DNA of 64,000 bases from Prauserella cavernicola (GCF_016595675.1 NZ_JAENJH010000001.1:868001-932000); one strand, 5' to 3'. Counted from the stretch's first letter, positions 46,419 through 55,606 are shown. The notes: a model not told the origin generated them from the letters alone. Made by a program: numbers and translations.

Positions 46419-47789
46419 TCACGGCCGGATGTTCTGGTTGAGGTGGAACAGGTTGTCCGGGTCGTAGCGGCGCTTCACGTCCACCAGCCGGTCGTAGTTG
46501 CCCTTGTAGTTGCTGCGGATCCGGCCCTGGTCGTCGTCGGCCATGAAGTTGACGTAGCCGCCCTCCTCCGAGTGCGGGGCGGTGGCCGCGTAGTAGTCGC
46601 GGACCCACTGGACGTTGGCGTCGTTGTCGGCCGGGTCGGGCCACATGCCCGCGATCACCGTGGCGAAATTGGCGTCGCGGTAGGCGAAGGCCGTCTCGTC
46701 GGGCGCGACCCGGTGGCACGCGCCGTTGATCGGGTAGATGTGCATCGTCGAGTTGACGGCGGGCACCTTCGGGCCGTGTTCCAGGTGCGCCGCGATGATC
46801 TCGTCGGTGAGCTCGGTGACGAAGTTGGCCTTCCAGTAGTGCTGCAGGCCCGGTGGCACGAGCGCGTCGAAGGCGCTGTTGAGCGCCGGGTACGGCATCG
46901 GCCCGACGTGCTCGGCGACGGTGGGCGCGACGTCGCGGATCGGTTGCAGCGCGCGCTCGGCCTCCTCGGGCGCTCCGGTCCAGCACGCCACGAACGCGAT
47001 GAACGGCTCGCCGTGACGGCTCTCCGGGATGAACGGCAACGGCGGCGCGATCTGGAAGGCCGGGAAACCACCGAGCTGTTCCGGTGCGCTCTGGATGTAC
47101 TCGCGGTAAGTGCGCAGCAGGTCACCCGCGGCGTCGAGCTCGAAGAACATCGGCCCGCCGTAGATGTCGGCCACGGGGTGGAGCCGGAACTCGAACGAGA
47201 CCACGACGCCGAAGTTGCCGCCGCCCCCGCGCAGCGCCCAGAACAGGTCCGGGTTCTCGTCGGGGCTCGCCACCCGGAAGTGCCCGTCCGCGGTCACCAC
47301 ACCGGCAGAGAGCAGGTTGTCGCACGACAGCCCGAACCCGCGGTCGAGGTAGCCGATGCCGCCGCCGAGCGTCAGCCCGCCGACACCCGTGGTGGAGATG
47401 ATGCCGCCGGTGGTCGCGAGCCCGAACGCGTTGGTCGCCGCGTTGAAGTCACCCCACGTGGCGCCGCCCTCGGCGCGAGCCGTGCGAGTCGCGGGGTCGA
47501 CCCAGACGCTGCGCATACCGGACAGGTCGATCACGACGCCGTCGTCGACGGTGCCGAAGCCGGGCACGCTGTGCCCGCCGCCGCGCACGGCGATCTCGAG
47601 CCCGTTGTCGCGGGCGAAGCGGACGGCCGCCATGACGTCGCCGACGTTGGCCGCCCTGACGATCGCCCTCGGGCTGCGGTCGATCATGGCGTTGTGCACG
47701 ACGCGGGCGTCGTCGTACAGCTCGTCGCCGGCGATGATCACCGGGCCGCGGACGAGCTCGTGCAGGGTTTCGATGGTGGGGGCGGCCAT
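46419..47789 (-). CDS. FAD-linked oxidoreductase, berberine-bridge-enzyme-like
   Basis: A 456-residue VAO-family enzyme. FAD_binding_4 region: IVRAANVGDVMAAVRFARDNGLEIAVRGGGHSVPGFG with His73 expected to carry the covalent FAD, then STTGVGGLTLGGGIGYLDRGFGLSCDNLLSA. The BBE C-terminal segment is YYAATAPHSEEGGYVNFMADDD...NYDRLVDVKRRYDPDNLFHLNQNI. The Cys that forms the second flavin bond in bicovalent members (before the TVGVGG-like loop) is not present, so a single His link is likely. It oxidises an alcohol, sugar or alkaloid-like substrate. It is transcribed away from dnaE2. Confidence 0.92.
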   Translation of the reverse strand: MAAPTIETLHELVRGPVIIAGDELYDDARVVHNAMIDRSPRAIVRAANVGDVMAAVRFARDNGLEIAVRGGGHSVPGFGTVDDGVVIDLSGMRSVWVDPATRTARAEGGATWGDFNAATNAFGLATTGGIISTTGVGGLTLGGGIGYLDRGFGLSCDNLLSAGVVTADGHFRVASPDENPDLFWALRGGGGNFGVVVSFEFRLHPVADIYGGPMFFELDAAGDLLRTYREYIQSAPEQLGGFPAFQIAPPLPFIPESRHGEPFIAFVACWTGAPEEAERALQPIRDVAPTVAEHVGPMPYPALNSAFDALVPPGLQHYWKANFVTELTDEIIAAHLEHGPKVPAVNSTMHIYPINGACHRVAPDETAFAYRDANFATVIAGMWPDPADNDANVQWVRDYYAATAPHSEEGGYVNFMADDDQGRIRSNYKGNYDRLVDVKRRYDPDNLFHLNQNIRP

Positions 47790-47941
47790 GGTGCCTCCTC
47801 GCGGACAGTCTGGGCCGACGTGGACGCCCGTAGCTCACTCCGCTCGCCCGTGCGTCGATAGAGTCACAAGGCCCCCCGTTTCCATCCGCCCGTGTGGCGG
47901 GTCTCTCCCCCAGTTGACTTCGCCGCGAATCCGGCGCACTC

Positions 47942-47957
47942 TCGAACACGCGTTCGA
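47942..47957 (+). promoter_or_regulatory. LexA (SOS) box upstream of dnaE2
   Basis: TCGAAC-ACGC-GTTCGA is a perfect copy of the actinobacterial LexA consensus TCGAAC-N4-GTTCGA. It lies ~50 bp before the dnaE2 start and also in the gap to the divergent flavoenzyme gene. In mycobacteria dnaE2 is LexA-controlled by the same box. Confidence 0.92.
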
Positions 47958-48007
47958 TTTTCTGGTGCTGTCTTCCCCGCAGTCACCGTGCAGACGCGGG
48001 AGTACAT

Positions 48008-51000
48008 GTGGCGTTCAACAGTCCTGGGGTGTCGTGGGCCGAGCTGGAGCGGGCGCTGTCCGGCCGGGAGGTGGCGGACCCGCCGGAGTACGCGGCGGAA
48101 GCGCCGAGGGCGCGGCGGCAGGCGAGCTTCGAGTCGCCCGAGCTGCGGGTGCCCTACGCGGAGCTGCACGCGCACTCGTACTACAGCTTCCTCGACGGCG
48201 TGTCCTCTCCCGAGGCGCTCGTGGAGGAGGCCGCGCGGCTCGGGCTCGACGGGCTGGTGCTGACCGACCACGACGGCGTTTACGGCGCGGTGCGGCTGGC
48301 AGAGGCGGCTCGCGAGCTCGGCGTGCGCGTGGGCTTCGGCGCCGAGCTGAGCGTCGGCCTGACCGGTCCGCAGAACGGCGTGGCAGACCCGGAGGGCACG
48401 CACCTGCTGGTGATCGCCCGCGGGGTGGAGGGCTACCGGCGGCTGTGCCGGGTGCTCACCGCGGCGCACCTGCGCGGCGAGGAGAAGGGCCGACCGCTCT
48501 ACGAGCCGGACGAGGTGGTGGAGGAGCTGCGCGGCCACGCCGTCGTGCTGACGGGCTGCCGCAAGGGCGCCGTGCGCCAGGCGTTGCGCGACGGCGGCCC
48601 CGCCGCCGCGCACGCCGAGCTGCGCGGGCTCGTCGACCGGTTCGGACGGTGGCACGTGGCGGTGGAGCTGGTGGACCACCAGCGGCCGAGGGACTCGGCG
48701 CGCAACGACCTGCTCGCCGGGATGGCCGCCGACCTCGAGGTGCCCACGGTGGTGTCCAACGAGGTGCACTACGCCCGGCCCACGGACGTACGCCTGGCGC
48801 AGGCGGTCGCGGCGGTGCGGGCACGGCGCAGCCTCGACGAGCTGCGGGGCTGGCTGCCCTCGGCGGGCACGGCGCACCTGCGCTCGGGAACCGAGCAGCT
48901 GGCGCGCTTCGGCACGCGCTACCCGGGAGCGGTGCAGCGCGCCGCCGTGCTGGCGGTGAGCTGCGCGTTCGACCTCCAGCTCGTGGCGCCCCGGCTCCCG
49001 CCGTTCCCGGTGCCGGAGGGCCACACCGAGTCGAGCCACCTGCACGCGCTCACGTGGGAGGGCGCCGCGCGCCGGTACGGCTCCCGGCAGGATCGCCCCG
49101 ACGCGTACGCGCAGCTGGATCGCGAGCTGGCGATCATCGAGGAGCTCGGCTTTCCCGGCTACTTCCTGGTGGTGTGGGACATCGTGGAGTTCTGCCGCAG
49201 GCGGGGGATCCTGTGCCAGGGCCGGGGTTCGGCGGCCAACTCGGCGGTTTGCTTCGCGCTCGGCATCACCAACGCCGACCCGGTGAAGTGGGGGCTGCTG
49301 TTCGAACGGTTCCTCGCGCCGGAGCGGGACGGCCCGCCGGACATCGACATCGACATCGAGTCCGATCGGCGCGAGGAGGCCATCCAGTACGTCTACGAGA
49401 CGCACGGGCGCCGCCACGCCGCGCTGGTGGCCAACGTGATCACCTACCGGGCGCGCTCGGCCGTGCGCGACATGGCCAAGGCGCTCGGGTTCTCGCCGGG
49501 ACAACAGGACTCCTTCGCCAAGCAGGTCGACCGCTGGGGCACGCGCGCCACGGCCGAACCCGCTCCCGGCGAGCAGCCGATGCCGCCCGTGCTGGTGGAG
49601 CTGGCCAACCAGCTCGGCGACGCGCCCCGGCATCTCGGGATCCACCCCGGCGGCATGGTCATCACCGACCAGCCGATCTCCGAGGTCGTGCCGGTGGAGT
49701 GGGCCCGCATGCCCGGCCGGACGGTGTTGCAGTGGGACAAGGACGACTGCGCCGCGATCGGACTGGTGAAGTTCGACCTGCTCGGCCTCGGCATGCTCTC
49801 GGCGATCCGCTACGCCATCGAGCTGGTGGCCGAACACGAGGGCGTCGAGGTGGACCTGGCCGCTCTCGACCTGGCCGACCCGGCGGTGTACGACATGCTG
49901 TGCGCCGCCGACGCGGTCGGGGTCTTCCAGGTGGAGTCGCGCGCGCAGCTCGCCACGCTGCCTCGCCTGCGGCCGCGCGAGTTCTACGACCTCGTGGTGG
50001 AGGTGGCGCTGATCCGCCCCGGCCCGATCCAGGGCGGCTCCGTGCATCCTTACCTGCGCCGCCGCGACGGCGAACCGTGGCAGCACGCGCATTCCCTGCT
50101 GGCCAACAGTCTGGATCGGACACTCGGGGTGCCGTTGTTCCAGGAACAGGTGATGCAGATGGCCATCGACGTCGCCGATTTCTCTCCCGCCGAGGCCGAC
50201 CAGCTGCGCCGCGCGATGGGCGCCAAGCGTTCCGCCGCGAAGATGGCGCGCCTGCGCAGGCGGTTCTTCGCGGGTGCGGCGGCCAATGGCATCACCGGAC
50301 CGGACGCGCAGCGGATCTTCACCCAGATCGAGGCGTTCTCCGGCTACGGCTTTCCCGAGGCCCACTCGCACAGCTTCGCGCTCATCGTCTACTCCTCGGC
50401 CTATCTCAAGCACTACCACCCGGCGGCGTTCACGGCCGGGCTGCTGCGCGCACAGCCCATGGGGTTCTACTCGCCACAGACACTGGTCGCCGACGCGCGC
50501 AGGCACGGTGTCGCCACGCGCGGCCCCGACCTGAACGCCAGCCTCGCCCACCCCACGCTCGAAGCCGATCCGACGAGCCACGGCGGGCAGGCCGTCAGGC
50601 TGGGCCTGGCGGGGGTGCGCGGACTCGGTGAGGACAGCGCCACCACCGTCGTCGACGAGCGCACCGCCCGCGGCCCGTTCGGCGACCTGGCCGAGCTCGC
50701 CCGCCGGGTCCCGCTCACCCAGGCCCAGCTCGAGGCGCTCGCCACCGCCGGAGCGGCCCCAGTCGGCGAGCTCGCCGACCGGCGCGGCGCGCTGTGGGCG
50801 GCGGGAGCGGCGGCCCGCGACCGGCCCCGGTACCTGCCCGGCACGGCGCCGGGACTGGCCGCGCCCGCACTGCCGGGAATGACCGCGCTGGAACTGGCCG
50901 CCGCCGACGTGTGGGCCACCGGCATCACTCCCGACGGACATCCGGTGGAGTTCGTGCGCGCCCGCCTCGACGAGCTCGGCGCGCTGCCCGCCGCCGCGCT

Positions 51001-51295
51001 GCCCGGGGTCGAGGACGGCACCCGCGTGCTCGTCGGCGGCGCGGTGACCCACCGCCAGCGGCCCGCGACCGCGGGCGGCATCACCTTCCTCAACATCGAG
51101 GACGAGACCGGCATGGTCAACGTCCTCTGCTCGCCCGGACTCTGGAACCGCCACCTGCACACGGCCCGCAACGCGAGCGCCATGCTGGTGCGCGGCATCG
51201 TGCAGAACGCGGCCGGGACGGTCACGCTGGTGGCCGATCAACTCCGGCACCTGAACCTGGCCCGGCTCACCACCGGCTCCCGCGACTTCCGTTGA
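48008..51295 (+). CDS. dnaE2: Error-prone DNA polymerase III alpha subunit DnaE2
   Basis: A 1095-residue C-family polymerase of DnaE2 length. The PHP domain begins with YAELHAHSYYSFLDG (His54, His56) and VLTDHDGVYGAVRLAEAA. The catalytic palm has GRGSAANSAVCFALGIT and PPDIDIDIESDRREEAIQYVYE (Asp445, Asp447, Asp449). Late motifs are LFQEQVMQMAIDVADFSPAEADQLRRAMGAKRS and FPEAHSHSFALIVYSSAYLK, then an OB domain (ITFLNIEDETGMVNVLCSPGLW). It has no beta-clamp-binding partner genes nearby. It serves translesion synthesis after DNA damage together with ImuA'/ImuB, usually encoded elsewhere. The start is GTG with an SOS box upstream. Confidence 0.96.
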   Translation: MAFNSPGVSWAELERALSGREVADPPEYAAEAPRARRQASFESPELRVPYAELHAHSYYSFLDGVSSPEALVEEAARLGLDGLVLTDHDGVYGAVRLAEAARELGVRVGFGAELSVGLTGPQNGVADPEGTHLLVIARGVEGYRRLCRVLTAAHLRGEEKGRPLYEPDEVVEELRGHAVVLTGCRKGAVRQALRDGGPAAAHAELRGLVDRFGRWHVAVELVDHQRPRDSARNDLLAGMAADLEVPTVVSNEVHYARPTDVRLAQAVAAVRARRSLDELRGWLPSAGTAHLRSGTEQLARFGTRYPGAVQRAAVLAVSCAFDLQLVAPRLPPFPVPEGHTESSHLHALTWEGAARRYGSRQDRPDAYAQLDRELAIIEELGFPGYFLVVWDIVEFCRRRGILCQGRGSAANSAVCFALGITNADPVKWGLLFERFLAPERDGPPDIDIDIESDRREEAIQYVYETHGRRHAALVANVITYRARSAVRDMAKALGFSPGQQDSFAKQVDRWGTRATAEPAPGEQPMPPVLVELANQLGDAPRHLGIHPGGMVITDQPISEVVPVEWARMPGRTVLQWDKDDCAAIGLVKFDLLGLGMLSAIRYAIELVAEHEGVEVDLAALDLADPAVYDMLCAADAVGVFQVESRAQLATLPRLRPREFYDLVVEVALIRPGPIQGGSVHPYLRRRDGEPWQHAHSLLANSLDRTLGVPLFQEQVMQMAIDVADFSPAEADQLRRAMGAKRSAAKMARLRRRFFAGAAANGITGPDAQRIFTQIEAFSGYGFPEAHSHSFALIVYSSAYLKHYHPAAFTAGLLRAQPMGFYSPQTLVADARRHGVATRGPDLNASLAHPTLEADPTSHGGQAVRLGLAGVRGLGEDSATTVVDERTARGPFGDLAELARRVPLTQAQLEALATAGAAPVGELADRRGALWAAGAAARDRPRYLPGTAPGLAAPALPGMTALELAAADVWATGITPDGHPVEFVRARLDELGALPAAALPGVEDGTRVLVGGAVTHRQRPATAGGITFLNIEDETGMVNVLCSPGLWNRHLHTARNASAMLVRGIVQNAAGTVTLVADQLRHLNLARLTTGSRDFR

Positions 51296-51375
51296 CTCTC
51301 GCCCACCGGGCCCGGACTCGTTGCGTCACCGCGCCGGAGCCGGAAAGATGAGCCGGCGGAGCTGGGGAGGTCACG

Positions 51376-52557
51376 ATGACCGCGAGTACCCGTGTCGCCG
51401 TGTTCGGCGCAGGCCCCGCGGGGCTGGCCGTGGCGAACATCCTGCACGACAGCGGAATCGACTGCGTGCTGCTGGAGGCCCGCGGTCGCGCGTTCATCGA
51501 GCAACGTCCCCGCGCGGGCTTCATCGAGGAATGGGCCGTGCGCGGGCTGGCCGCGCATCGTCTCGCCGACGAACTCCTGCGCACGGCGCCGACGCACACC
51601 GGGTTCGAGTTCCGGTTCGAGGACGCGCGCCACCCGTTCGACTACGAACGCTGGGCCGGGCAACGGCACTACGTCTACCCGCAGCAGCTGCTGGTCACCG
51701 ACCTCGTCCGGCGCTACCTCGAGCGCGGGGGCCGGGCTGTGTTCGAGGTCGGCGACGCGCTGCCGCACGACATCGAGTCGGACGCGCCGTTCGTCACCTA
51801 CACCGACCCCGAATCGGACCGGCCCGTCCGGCTCGACTGCGACCTCATCGCGGGCTGCGACGGCGCGCAGGGCGTGACCAGACGGCACGTGGGCGGCCGG
51901 ACGCTGAGCCACGACTACGGCATCGGCTGGCTCGCCCTGCTCGCCGAGGCGCCGCCGAGCGCCGACGGCGTGGTGTTCGGTATCCACCCGCGCGGGTTCG
52001 CGGCACACATGGCGCGCACCCCGCAGGTCACGCGGTTCTACCTGCAGTGCCCGCCCGGCGACGCCGAGACGAACTGGCCCGACGACCGGGTCTGGACGGA
52101 GCTGCACGCCCGGCTCGGTGTTCCGGACGGGCCGATCGCCGACGGACCGATCATCGAGAAGCGCGTACTGGACATGCACAACTACGTCACCGAGCCGATG
52201 TCACGCGGCAGGCTGCACCTGGCCGGCGAGTCCGCCCACCTCGTCGCGCCCATCGCGGCGAAGGGCCTGAATCTCGCGCTGCACGACGCGTTCCACCTCA
52301 CCGCGGCGATCCGCGCGCACTACGACGGCGACGACGAGCCGCTGGCGCGCTACTCCGAGACGTGCCTGGCGCGAGTGTGGCAGTACCAGGAGTTCTCGCA
52401 GTGGCTCTCCGACATCTTCCACAGCTCGACGCTCGACCCGCCGCCCGATCCGTTCCGAGCGCGGCTCGCGCAGGCGCGGCTCCGCCGTCTGCTCGGTTCG
52501 CAGGCGGCGGCCGCGTCGTTCTCGGAGATCTACATCGGCAAGGCGGCCGACTTCTGA
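51376..52557 (+). CDS. pobA: 4-Hydroxybenzoate 3-monooxygenase-type flavoprotein hydroxylase
   Basis: A 393-residue class A flavoprotein hydroxylase. FAD motifs: VAVFGAGPAGLAVANILHDSGIDCVLLEAR, the DG motif in LIAGCDGAQGVTRRHV, and the GD-like motif in RLHLAGESAHLVAPIAAKGLNLALHDAFHLTAAI. The PQQLLVTDLVRRYLERGG segment and the ending (QWLSDIFH) match PobA, which turns 4-hydroxybenzoate into protocatechuate with NADPH and O2 in the cytoplasm. The substrate loop was not checked in detail, so a related aromatic acid is possible. It lies downstream of dnaE2 in its own unit with no pca genes nearby. Confidence 0.85.
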   Translation: MTASTRVAVFGAGPAGLAVANILHDSGIDCVLLEARGRAFIEQRPRAGFIEEWAVRGLAAHRLADELLRTAPTHTGFEFRFEDARHPFDYERWAGQRHYVYPQQLLVTDLVRRYLERGGRAVFEVGDALPHDIESDAPFVTYTDPESDRPVRLDCDLIAGCDGAQGVTRRHVGGRTLSHDYGIGWLALLAEAPPSADGVVFGIHPRGFAAHMARTPQVTRFYLQCPPGDAETNWPDDRVWTELHARLGVPDGPIADGPIIEKRVLDMHNYVTEPMSRGRLHLAGESAHLVAPIAAKGLNLALHDAFHLTAAIRAHYDGDDEPLARYSETCLARVWQYQEFSQWLSDIFHSSTLDPPPDPFRARLAQARLRRLLGSQAAAASFSEIYIGKAADF

Positions 52558-52580
52558 CGTCGTGAGTCCACAACGGACGG

Positions 52581-53107
52581 TCAGGGCCTCGGGTCGTCCT
52601 GGCACAGGGAGCCGATCCAGGTGTCCCTGCGCTCGCCGCGGTGGTGGCTCAGCCCTCGCACGGTGCCTTCGACCCGGAACCCGCACCGCTCGGCCACCTG
52701 CCGCGAGGCCAGGTTACCGACGTAGGCCTTCCAGTGCACCACGGCGAGGCCGCCAGTCGCAGCGACCGGCTCATCACGCGCTTGCCGCGCGCCCACGGCG
52801 CCAGCACGAAACCCACCTCGGCCGCACCGTGGCCGTCCAGGCGCAGGTCGACGTTGCCGGAGTAGCGGCCCTCGTACTCGATCGCGAACCCCGCCTGCGT
52901 GCCGTCGAGCCACGTCCGCTCCACCAGCGCGAGGAACTCGCGCGCGTCCGCCACTCCGTAGGGCACCGGCACGCTCGTCCAGCGCCGCGACTCCGGGTCG
53001 CGGGACTGCAGCACGATGTCCGGCACGTCCTCGGGGCGGTGACGCCGGAGCAGCAGACCGGGTTCGACCACCAGCTCCGGCACGGTGGGAAGCGGCGTGA
53101 TCGTCAT
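52581..53107 (-). pseudogene. Frameshifted GNAT (RimJ/RimL-type) acetyltransferase
   Basis: Two frames hold the halves of one GNAT protein. The first, from ATG 53107, gives MTITPLPTVPELVVEPGLLL... through FVLAPWARGKRVMSRSLRLA. The second picks up at GLAVVHWKAYVGNLASRQVAERCGFRVEGTVRGL and ends at 52581. The join near 52743-52763 is missing about nine or more residues, the normal ALxWAFxxLG helix, which means a deletion of a length not divisible by three. The intact family acetylates N-termini or small amines. The gene is therefore probably inactive, unless this is a sequencing error. Confidence 0.75.
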
Positions 53108-53157
53108 GGCGCGAGTGTCCCGCCGGGTCCGCCCGCAGTCCACCGGATATCGACTGG

Positions 53158-53328
53158 CTAGTGCGGGCCGCCGCCGCGCGGTTCGTCGCTGTCGCGCTCG
53201 CGCGCCAGCCGGATACCGTCGCGGACCGCGGCCCGCACCACGTAGTACAGCGCATACAGAAACACCGCCACGACAACGACGTACAGCAGGACGCTGACGA
53301 CGGTCGCCGAACCAGTTCCGATGTTCAT
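53158..53328 (-). CDS. Small single-span membrane protein of 56 residues
   Basis: The frame starts MNIGTGSATVVSVLLYVVVV, has one clear membrane helix (VVSVLLYVVVVAVFLYALYYVV), and ends with a basic then acidic tail (RAAVRDGIRLARERDSDEP, then GGGPH). The coding bias is good, although the ribosome binding site is poor. It lies 22 bp downstream of the endonuclease gene in the same direction. Such short anchor-like proteins are common in actinomycetes; function unknown. Confidence 0.6.
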   Translation of the reverse strand: MNIGTGSATVVSVLLYVVVVAVFLYALYYVVRAAVRDGIRLARERDSDEPRGGGPH

Positions 53329-53350
53329 CGGGGCACTGTAGCCCGGAGAG

Positions 53351-54121
53351 CTACCAGATCTCGCCGACCCACTCCGGGTGGTCGATGAACGGGTTGCGGT
53401 TGTTCTGGAAGTCCTCGTAGATCACGGTGTTGCGGTTGCGCTCGAACTCGTCCGGCGGGTCGGCCTCGTGCCATTCCAGCAGCACCGACAGCCTGCCGAT
53501 GTTGGGCGCGGAACCGTTGTCCACCTGGTCGTTGGGCTCCAGGTCGGCGAAGCCGTCGGTGCCCTCGTAGCGCACGGACATGTAGAGGATCATCCGCGCC
53601 ACGTCGCCCTTGACCTCGTCGCGCGGCTCGAAGCTGTCGTCGTCGGTGAAGTTGCCCGGCGCGCCCTGGACCTCGTCGCCGCCGTTGTCGAAGTCCTTGT
53701 TGTCCCGCGTGCTGTTCACCTGCACGTCGGTCGGCCGCAGGTGGTGCAGGTCCGTACCGGGGCCGGGTGCGGTGCCGAAGTCGCCGTGGGACTTGGCCCA
53801 GACGTGCTCGCGGTTCCAGTCGCCGCTGCCGCCGCCGTTGCGGTCCTTCGCACGGGATTCGCCGCTGTAGAACAGGACCACGCTGTTCGGGTCCGCCGGG
53901 TCCTCGTCGGAGGCCTGCAGCCCGTTCCACACGTCGTCGTAGGACAGCTGCTCGCTGACGCTGATGATCTCGTGCAGCTTGTCCTTCAGAGCCTCACCGG
54001 TCAGGCCCTCGGTGCCGGCGTAGTAATCGTCCTGTGCCACCGCCGACGGCGCGAACAGCCCCGCCGCCACCACCAGTGCGGACAGTGTGCCCGCGAGAGT
54101 ACGTCCGGCCCGAGCGCGCAT
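53351..54121 (-). CDS. Secreted endonuclease I family (EndA/NucM-like) nuclease
   Basis: A 256-residue exported protein with a signal peptide (MRARAGRTLAGTLSALVVAA..., cleavage after A-V-A at residue 29). Endonuclease I motifs: WNREHVWAKSHGDFG with catalytic His106, GTDLHHLRPTDVQVNSTRDNKDFD with His126/His127 and Asn136, and the C-terminal NRNPFIDHPEWV. These are His-Me-finger nucleases that cut DNA without sequence preference outside the cell. ATG 54121 has a GGAGGAAG ribosome binding site. A likely role is nutrient DNA scavenging or defence. Confidence 0.9.
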   Translation of the reverse strand: MRARAGRTLAGTLSALVVAAGLFAPSAVAQDDYYAGTEGLTGEALKDKLHEIISVSEQLSYDDVWNGLQASDEDPADPNSVVLFYSGESRAKDRNGGGSGDWNREHVWAKSHGDFGTAPGPGTDLHHLRPTDVQVNSTRDNKDFDNGGDEVQGAPGNFTDDDSFEPRDEVKGDVARMILYMSVRYEGTDGFADLEPNDQVDNGSAPNIGRLSVLLEWHEADPPDEFERNRNTVIYEDFQNNRNPFIDHPEWVGEIW

Positions 54122-54263
54122 GCGTTCTTCCTCCGTCCGCCTGCGGCCACCGGCGGGGCGGCCGCGTGATCGTCTGCCCGCAAGCACGCTCCCACGCGGC
54201 CGTTCGGCCCCAGTACCGACGAACGTCGCGAACACCCGTGAACATCGGGTGTCCGGGCGGCGA

Positions 54264-54701
54264 TCACTTCGCGACGATCTGCGCCACCCCGTTGGCGTCG
54301 GGCGCGCGCCCGACGTTCTCGGCGTCGAACACGAGCAGCAGGATCTCGCAGAGGTAGAGCACCACGCAGCCCGGTTCGATGTGCCCGCCGACCGCGCCCT
54401 CGGCGGTGGAGACCACGCCGTGCAGGTGTGGCTCGCCGTCGAGGATCAGCCCGTTCATCGACGCGAGCTCGAACGCCACGTCGTGCCACTCCGGGTGTGC
54501 CTCGCGCACCGGGAATCCCGTGGTCTCCACCATGTGCAGGTGGCAGTCACGCAGCGTGCCGATCGCCGAGACGACGGCACCGGTGCGGATGCCGTGCTCG
54601 GCGATGGCCTGCCCGAGCGACTCGAGGATGTCCTCCCCCGGCGGCACGCGGACCACCAGCCCCCGCGACGGAACTCCCACGTCGTGCACGTTCACCGTCA
54701 T
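54264..54701 (-). CDS. PPC/DUF296 domain protein with conserved histidines
   Basis: A 145-residue PPC-fold protein: RGLVVRVPPGEDILESLGQAIAEHGIRTGAVVSAIGTLRDCHLHMVETTG, then PHLHGVVSTAEGAVGGHIEPGCVVLYLCEILLL. Bacterial members form trimers; the three histidines (in CHLHMV, PHLHGV and GGHIEPG) sit at the positions of the trimer's metal site. They are called DNA-binding by homology to plant AT-hook proteins, but here the gene is the last of a sugar operon with ATGA coupling to a dehydrogenase, so an enzymatic or metabolite-binding role is more likely. Confidence 0.85.
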   Translation of the reverse strand: MTVNVHDVGVPSRGLVVRVPPGEDILESLGQAIAEHGIRTGAVVSAIGTLRDCHLHMVETTGFPVREAHPEWHDVAFELASMNGLILDGEPHLHGVVSTAEGAVGGHIEPGCVVLYLCEILLLVFDAENVGRAPDANGVAQIVAK

Positions 54702-55606
54702 GTCACCCGCTCCTGTCGCTCGGCGATCTCCTGGTTGGTGAGTCGTTCGTACACCCGGCTCAGCGCCTGGTTGCCGTGGGAGTCCTCGCCGTGCGCCATC
54801 GCCTCCAGGTAGAGGTCGAGCACACCGGAGGCCGCGGGCAGCGGCACGTTGTTGGCCCCGGCCGCCTCGAGCCCGAGCCGGAGGTCCTTGACCTGCAGGG
54901 CGATCCGGAATCCCGCGCTGTCGTCGCCCGCGATCATCTGCGGGCCGAGGTTGTCGAGCACCCAGCTCGCGGTGGCCCCGCCGAGCAGCGCCTCGCGCAG
55001 CTTGCCGAGATCCACGCCGAGCGAGCGGCCGAGGGCGAACGCCTCGCACACCGCCTGGATGTTGATGGCCACGGCGACCTGGTTGCACACCTTGGTCGCC
55101 TGCCCCGCGCCGATGGGACCCATCCGGGTCACCGTCGCCGCCATCGCGTCCAGCACGGGCGCCACGCGGTCGAGGTGCTCGTCGCTGCCACCCGCCATCA
55201 CCGAGAGCGCGCCCTCACGGGCTCCCTTGACGCCACCGCTCACGGGCGCGTCGACGTAACCGAGCCCCGCGGCGAGGCTGGCCGCGCCGAGCTCCTTCGT
55301 CGCGACCGGCGAGATGCTGCTCATGTCGATGTGGACGGTGCCGGGCCTGGCGTTGGCGATCGTGCCGCCCTGGCCGTGCACGACCTCCTCGACGTGCCCG
55401 GTGTTGGGCAGCATGGTCACCACCACGTCGGCTCTGGCGAGCAGCCCGCGCACGTCGCCGGTCACGGTCAGCCCCTCGGCCTCGGCCCGGTCGCGCGCCT
55501 CGGCGAGGACGTCGTAGACCTCCACGGTCAGGCCCGCGCGCGCGATGTTGTGCGCCATCGGCGTTCCCATCACACCGAGCCCGAGAAAGGCGATCACGTC
55601 GCTCAT
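54698..55606 (-). CDS. 3-Hydroxyisobutyrate dehydrogenase-family (beta-hydroxyacid) dehydrogenase
   Basis: A 302-residue enzyme: Rossmann start IAFLGLGVMGTPMAHNIARAGLTVEVYDV, substrate motif VDAPVSGGVKGAREGALSVMAGG, and catalytic Lys in GAGQATKVCNQVAVAINIQAVCEAFALG. The C-terminal part has ALQVKDLRLGLEAAGANNVPLPAASG. The family includes tartronate-semialdehyde reductase, L-threonate and 3-hydroxyisobutyrate dehydrogenases. It is coupled by overlaps to both neighbours. Placed in a kinase-isomerase sugar operon it probably oxidises a C4-C6 sugar acid with NAD(P)+. Confidence 0.9.
   Translation of the reverse strand: MSDVIAFLGLGVMGTPMAHNIARAGLTVEVYDVLAEARDRAEAEGLTVTGDVRGLLARADVVVTMLPNTGHVEEVVHGQGGTIANARPGTVHIDMSSISPVATKELGAASLAAGLGYVDAPVSGGVKGAREGALSVMAGGSDEHLDRVAPVLDAMAATVTRMGPIGAGQATKVCNQVAVAINIQAVCEAFALGRSLGVDLGKLREALLGGATASWVLDNLGPQMIAGDDSAGFRIALQVKDLRLGLEAAGANNVPLPAASGVLDLYLEAMAHGEDSHGNQALSRVYERLTNQEIAERQERVT

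Noticed and set aside
47864-51250. Minus-strand frame of over 1100 codons opposite dnaE2
   Set aside because: It is the antisense shadow of a GC-rich gene; the composition is His/Arg/Gln/Leu-rich, and no domain is visible, while the plus strand holds an unmistakable polymerase.
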